Shown piece by piece: positions 58,086-64,000 of a stretch of DNA of 64,000 nt. Below the pieces are notes generated by a model that did not search any database, was not told the DNA's origin, and saw only the letters and a program-made list of their open reading frames with translations. Within the stretch, counting starts at the first letter, position 1. Every line of letters begins with the position of its first letter. A program made the translations under genes and the position numbers. Source of the DNA: Engraulis encrasicolus (taxonomy: Eukaryota; Chordata; Actinopteri; Clupeiformes; Engraulidae); contig NC_085861.1 of assembly GCF_034702125.1 (NCBI RefSeq), positions 5,514,128 to 5,578,127 on the forward strand, written 5' to 3'.

Positions 58086-58120
58086 CAGAGACAGAGAGAG
58101 AGAGAGAGAGGATAAAGAGA

Positions 58121-58192
<72 letters not shown>

Positions 58193-58195
58193 GAA
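58001..58195. repeat. (TG)n(GA)n microsatellite
   Basis: (TG)n to 58066, then (GA)n to 58190. Confidence 0.95.
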
Positions 58196-58810
58196 CAGGG
58201 CAGGGAGAGTGAGGATATGAAACATGACAGGGATACATAAGTGGGTACATAAGTATCATGTATGCCATGTATTGTACATAAGGTGTAAGTACATTCAAGT
58301 ACCTGTAGGCCTACATTCATTACAATACGCTACCAATCATAAGGCATTTGAATGACATGTTATCACACCCCCCAGGACATCACAACCACACTTAATATTA
58401 TATTTTAAACATTACATGCTAGAGAAAATATATCCAAAAGATTTAATTGGCTACAGTGGATCAGCATGAAGATAGAAACAAATAAAAACATACAGGGGTG
58501 AGTAGAATATGAGGTTAAAACATGTGAAATCAAGGGCCCAATGTAAAAAAAAAAAAAAAAAAGGTTTTCTGCTTTAATTGGCCACAATGTTTGTAAAGCA
58601 ATACATTTTGTGGATCAATGAAATGATTTTCAAGTTTCAAGTTCAATTTCAAGTTTATTTTAGCCATATCAACAGTATGAAAATACAGTTGATTGGAATG
58701 TACTTGGGTGAGCTCACACCTTCATATGAGGTGCATACGAAGTTTAGGGGAATAAGTCACCATGAATAGGCTATACTCTGTAAGGTGCATGCAAGCCAAT
58801 ATCAGTGATT
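58196..58810. other. No gene seen
   Basis: AT-rich; an A-run at 58545-58562 and a 'caagtttcaagttcaatttc' LINE-tail-like piece at about 58632-58660. Confidence 0.4.
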
Positions 58811-58859
58811 CTTATTGTGAATTAGTGAATATCCAATAATTGTCCCCACATTGTCCCCA

Positions 58860-59114
58860 CATTGTCCCATATTGTCCCCCAGAAACATAGACTAGAAGCA
58901 ACAGTGAAGGTGTTAAGTCACTAGGAGGGCGTGGCCTGGCTAGAATACTGTGGCCAATGATTTTAGAGGCCCTGCGTACCACCTTCTCCAGCTGTTGCTT
59001 ATCTTGGCTGGTGGAGCTGCCATACCAGACCAAGATGGAGAAGGTGAGCACGCTTTCGATAATAGAACGGTAGAAGTGGATCATGCCTGCTTGACTGACC
59101 CCATACTTCCTCAA
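58860..59114 (-). pseudogene. Non-LTR retrotransposon ORF2 C-terminal fragment
   Basis: Minus strand: MRKYGVSQAGMIHFYRSIIE, SVLTFSILVWYGSSTSQDK, LEKVVRRASKIIG. This is the post-reverse-transcriptase region common in fish LINE ORF2 proteins (Rex/CR1-like or similar). Truncated at both ends. Confidence 0.6.
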
Positions 59115-59272
59115 CTGTCAGAGGAAGCCCAATTCAGGCTAGAAAAATACAAGAGAAATGCTTGATTACATAAGCACCGATGGTAGTTTATTTTATACTT
59201 TACATTTACAGTATTTAGGAAATTACAGTTTGGTTGCATGATATTCTTGGATGTCGCAGGTGGTCACCTTAT

Positions 59273-59640
59273 GCCGCGATCACACCGCGGGCACTGAACT
59301 CTTGGAAAGAGGCCGAAGTAATTGACTTTATATGGGAGAGCAGGCGGCAGAAGTGTTAAAAGCAGCAAAAGCGTTTCTAGAGTCAAGGGCGTCAAAAGCA
59401 GAGGGCATCAAAAGTTGAACTTCATCTAAAAATATGTAATGAGCTCGGCGGCAGCAGGCGGCAGCCAATGGAATGTTGGAATGTTCATATTTTAACACGA
59501 GCTTCAGTTGGTCAAGATTCCTGGTTGAACGCTTCAGGTTGAATCTTTTGCCCCGTTCAACCCCCCTGATCTGTGCTTTCCAGGCAGGAGTCAGCAGCGT
59601 TGCAGCTCTTTTAATGCCAGCGGTGTGATCGCAGCACAAG
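59273..59640. mobile_element. MITE with 'tgccgcgatcacaccgc' ends
   Basis: Left TGCCGCGATCACACCGC is matched by right GCGGTGTGATCGCAGCA. It sits just upstream of the 63-bp minisatellite. Confidence 0.6.
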
Positions 59641-60135
59641 GGTCCGTTCACAGACAGTCACACCTGGCTATTCATGTGCTATCTGCAGATGGTCACCTTA
59701 TTGTCAGTTCACAGACAGTCGAACACCTGGCTATTCATGTGCTATCTGCAGATGGTCACCTTAGTGTCAGTTCACAGACAGTTGAACACCTGGCTATTCA
59801 TGTGCTATCTGCAGATGGTCACCTTAGTGTTTGTTCACAGACAGTTGAACTCCTACCTAGCTATTCATGTGCTATCTGCAGATGGTCACCTTAGTGTCAG
59901 TTCACAGACAGTCAAACACCTGGCTATTCATGTGCTATCTGCAGATGGTCACCTTAGTGTCAGTTCACAGACAGTCAAACACCTGGCTATTCATGTGCTA
60001 TCTGCAGATGGTCACCTTAGTGTCAGTTCACAGACAGTCAAACACCTGGCTATTCATGTGCTATCTGCAGATGGTCACCTTAGTGTCAGTTCACAGACAG
60101 TCAAACACCTGGCTATTCATGTGCTATCTGCTGCC
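59641..60135. repeat. 63-bp minisatellite, ~8 units
   Basis: Unit: 'cacctggctattcatgtgct', 'atctgcagatggtcacctta', 'gtgtcagttcacagacagt', 'cgaa'. Because 63 is divisible by 3, frames stay open (e.g. 59674-60243), but there is no gene context. Confidence 0.95.
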
Positions 60136-60249
60136 CTGTGCTGTCCTTCGCCCTTTTCCTACGTCAGATTAGGTTGCCGCCCCCCGAAACTCATTTCCCA
60201 GTTTACTGTGCCATTTCAAAGAAACGAAAGGAATGCACTTTAACCGGTG

Positions 60250-60251
60250 TT

Positions 60252-60298
<47 letters not shown>

Positions 60299-60300
60299 AG
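60250..60300. repeat. (TG)n microsatellite
   Basis: Short TG array after 'ttaaccggtgtttcg', a D2-type flank. Confidence 0.9.
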
Positions 60301-60500
60301 GGGTGGAAGTTAAGTTTTTTCCCCACCAGTCACGGTGGCAAGTACTGTAGATTTCAAAATCTACCAGTCACTCACTGTTTTTACCAGTCAAAGTGACTGG
60401 TGGGTTGAAAAATTTACCAGTCACCTCTGAAATTGGCAGGTGGCACCTTGGCACCTGGCAGGTGGACGGATATTGGACGGGTGCTTATTTCCATCCCTGG

Positions 60501-60505
<5 letters not shown>
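60301..60505. repeat. 'accagtca'-rich repeat
   Basis: Several 'accagtcac/gtgactggt' words in both orientations; looks like a MITE related to 'accagccaa' sequences near 13060 and 23165. Confidence 0.35.
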
Positions 60506-60625
<120 letters not shown>

Positions 60626-61164
60626 GTGTGGATTTCATGCAACAAACTATTGATGAGCAGGATGGGAGCCGTGCCAGTCAGCAGAGTGACCAGATGAGGA
60701 ATCTAATCTATGCTGGACTGTTAAATTAATACTGGAGTCAACTCTTCCTTTTCTCTCCGCTTCTGTCTCTCTCTTTCTACTCCACCACTCACGTCTTTGA
60801 CTTTTAACGTCCTCACATTCTGTGTCTCTATGGGTGTGTTCCATTACTCGTACTTACTGCCCTTCCCACACTATGTTTGGGTACGCAGGGCATTCCATTA
60901 CAGCATAACAGCATAGTTTTGGTTCTTAAGACAATGGCCATGTGTATAAGAGGCAGGGATAACCTCAACATAACGTCAACATAAACAGTGTCTTCCGCGA
61001 TAATTTGTATATTGGCAGTTGGTAAACTCTGATGACACGCGACCAACCGTCATTTCGGTTAAGTGTATCAGACAGAACGGGAATGTTTTGACCCGGGGCC
61101 TGTCTGTAGGCCAACTTCCTGTCTGGGTGCTGAACAATCTGGGTACTGAATCCCACATAAACCA
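60626..61164. other. No gene seen
   Basis: Unique-looking sequence; 'gacccggggcctgtctgtag' near 61090 resembles the 38451 tandem-repeat unit. Confidence 0.4.
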
Positions 61165-62312
<1,148 letters not shown>

Positions 62313-63085
62313 CCTGGCCGAGGAGGCCGAGGAGTCGAGTCGAAGTCAAGTCGAAGTTTATTCATAATGCACCTTTAAAACAACAAAGGCAGCTGACCAA
62401 AGTGCTAAATGGGAATGAAGAGAGTGAAAAAGGGAGCTTTTGGCTCTGGCTCAGGAGGAAGGACAAAACTTGGGGGAAGAACACCTAACCCCAGACAACA
62501 GCCACAGGGGTTAACACCCATCGGCTGCAGGGGGTGACAGGGAGACGTCCCTGTCACTGCTCCGCCACCAGCAGACATACCAGAATTAAAGGAGCCAAAC
62601 GTTGTTGAATGGTGGTTTCTGGCTGATGACCCTACAGCTGACCCATGAGCACCGGAGGAGATATGACAGGCAGCAATGCCCAGCAGGTGTTAACACCTAC
62701 TTGTGTAATCCTGAAGTTCTGGCACAGTCACTGACTACTGTGAATAGGGCAGTTGGAGTCCAGGGAAGACTGGAGGACGTCCAGGAGAGACTGCATGACA
62801 GCAGGGAAAGACCGCACTGGGTGTGGGCGGCTAGTCATCCAACCCACGGGTCTCTCATTAGAGGGACGCCCAACTCTAACTATGAAGAATTACAAGAATC
62901 AACAACCCCTGCACCCTTATTTTAGTGTTTTAGTGTTGTGGGTCTTGAAGGGCTCGTTGTTTATGAGTGGACCTTCGTCCTCTGTCGCTCTCATGCCTCC
63001 AGCAACGTTGAGTCCATTGGCTCTGTTGTTTTTGTCCTGGCTTTTGGAGCCTCTTGTCTCACCTGCACTCTTAAAACACGTGTGT
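62313..63085. repeat. Long inverted repeat LIR-2, left arm
   Basis: Same family as the LIR-1 arm. Pairs with 63407-64000 in inverse orientation; the outer part of the right arm lies beyond the window. Confidence 0.85.
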
Positions 63086-63262
63086 TGAAAATAACACAAC
63101 TTGTGTTGTTTTTTAACACATCTCCATGTCCAGACAACAGAACTTTTGTTAATATTAACACATTCTGTGTATTGTGTTGGTTATTTCTGCACTTTCTGTG
63201 TTAAACATTTGTTGAAATTGCATTTACACAAAACATGAACACATTCATTTTAAGAGTGTGCT
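63068..63262. mobile_element. MITE at the LIR-2 centre
   Basis: Left CACTCTTAAAACACGTGTG, right 'cattcattttaagagtg'; second copy of the 56218-56460 family. A fragment of its end is repeated at 63407-63440 on the other arm. Confidence 0.6.
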
Positions 63263-63406
63263 GTCACAGTGCAAGCTTGCTGTTGGCCATTCAGGCCACG
63301 CTTCGCTTTCCCCTGTTGGATTCGAACGCCTCTGTACATGGTCGCTTTCTCCCATCCACATGCACACTTCAGGAAATGAGGAGAAGATCTTCCGAAAGTG
63401 TGCAAA

Positions 63407-64000
63407 GTTGTGTTATTTTCAACACACGTGTTTTAAGAGTGCAGGTGAGACAAGAGGCTCCAAAAGCCAGGACAAAAACAACAGAGCCAATGGACTCAAC
63501 GTTGCTGGAGGCATGAGAGCGACAGAGGACGAAGGTCCACTCATAAACAACGAGCCCTTCAAGACCCACAACACTAAAACACTAAAATAAGGGTGCAGGG
63601 GTTGTTGATTCTTGTAATTCTTCATAGTTAGAGTTGGGCGTCCCTCTAATGAGAGACCCGTGGGTTGGGTAACTAGCCGCCCACGCCCAGTGCGGTCTTT
63701 CCCTGCTGTCATCCAGTCTCTCCTGGACGTCCTCCAGTCTTCCCTGGACTCCAACTGCCCTATTCACAGTAGTCAGTGGCTGTGCCAGAACTTCAGGATT
63801 ACACAAGTAGGTGTTAACACCTGCTGGGCATTGCTGCCTGTCATATCTCCTCCGGTGCTCATGGGTCAGCTGTAGGGTCATCAGCCAGAAACCACCATTC
63901 ACCAACGTTTGGCTCCTTTAATTCTGGTATGTCTGCTGGTGGCGGAGCAGTGACAGGGACGTCTCCCTGTCACCCCCTGCAGCCGATGGGTGTTAACCCC
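63407..64000. repeat. LIR-2 right arm (cut by window end)
   Basis: Near-perfect reverse complement of 62490-63085, from 'aacacacgtgttttaagagt' to 'gatgggtgttaacccc' at the window edge. Confidence 0.85.

Noticed and set aside
59674..60243. 189-codon open frame (repeated 21-residue peptide)
   Set aside because: 63-bp minisatellite whose unit is divisible by three; it lacks a plausible start and is bounded by repeats.

Overview
The window looks like nuclear DNA from a ray-finned (teleost) fish. The evidence is one intron-rich vertebrate gene with GT-AG introns, L2-type and restriction-endonuclease-type LINEs, Tc1/mariner, hAT-, PIF/Harbinger- and TTAA-type elements, tRNA-derived SINEs, and very long (TG)n and (CT)n microsatellites. 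The species cannot be fixed from the sequence. There is no operon-like or bacterial content, and most open frames are translations of simple repeats or transposons.

Region 1-11 kb holds no confident host exon. It contains a CTCTC-type satellite, nested MITEs, an old L1/Tx1-like 3' end, and a possible promoter/first exon near 8.4-8.5 kb with a perfect ISRE-like site. Region 11.2-22.6 kb carries the only host gene I can support: a seven-coding-exon tdp2-like gene (+ strand, predicted 647 residues). It has an intact tyrosyl-DNA phosphodiesterase-2 catalytic domain behind a very unusual N-terminus of acidic tandem repeats, three TQT motifs and a long Gln/Ala-rich linker. Its introns hold a hAT MITE, two opposed SINE copies, a strong hairpin, a Tc1 relic, a foldback Tc1 derivative and a pure (CT)n tract. 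Region 23-39 kb is gene-free: MITEs, LINE tails, three minisatellite blocks and microsatellites.

Region 38.6-52.7 kb is a transposon nest. A full-length L2 LINE with both ORFs open (minus strand, 39224-44377) carries a target-site duplication, and a paralogous block at about 61.5 kb preserves the empty site. Next to it an RLE-type LINE (minus, about 46452-49620, ~1,000-codon open frame) has inserted into an older related copy on the plus strand. That older copy itself sits inside a long inverted repeat. Region 52.7-64 kb has a young 5'-truncated L2 copy, microsatellites, two mariner MITEs, a second RLE 3' copy, a 63-bp minisatellite and a second long palindrome running off the window end.

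The most interesting items are the tdp2-like protein architecture with its ISRE-like site, the L2 element with its empty-site paralogue and degenerate SGNH domain, the nested RLE elements, and the long palindromes.
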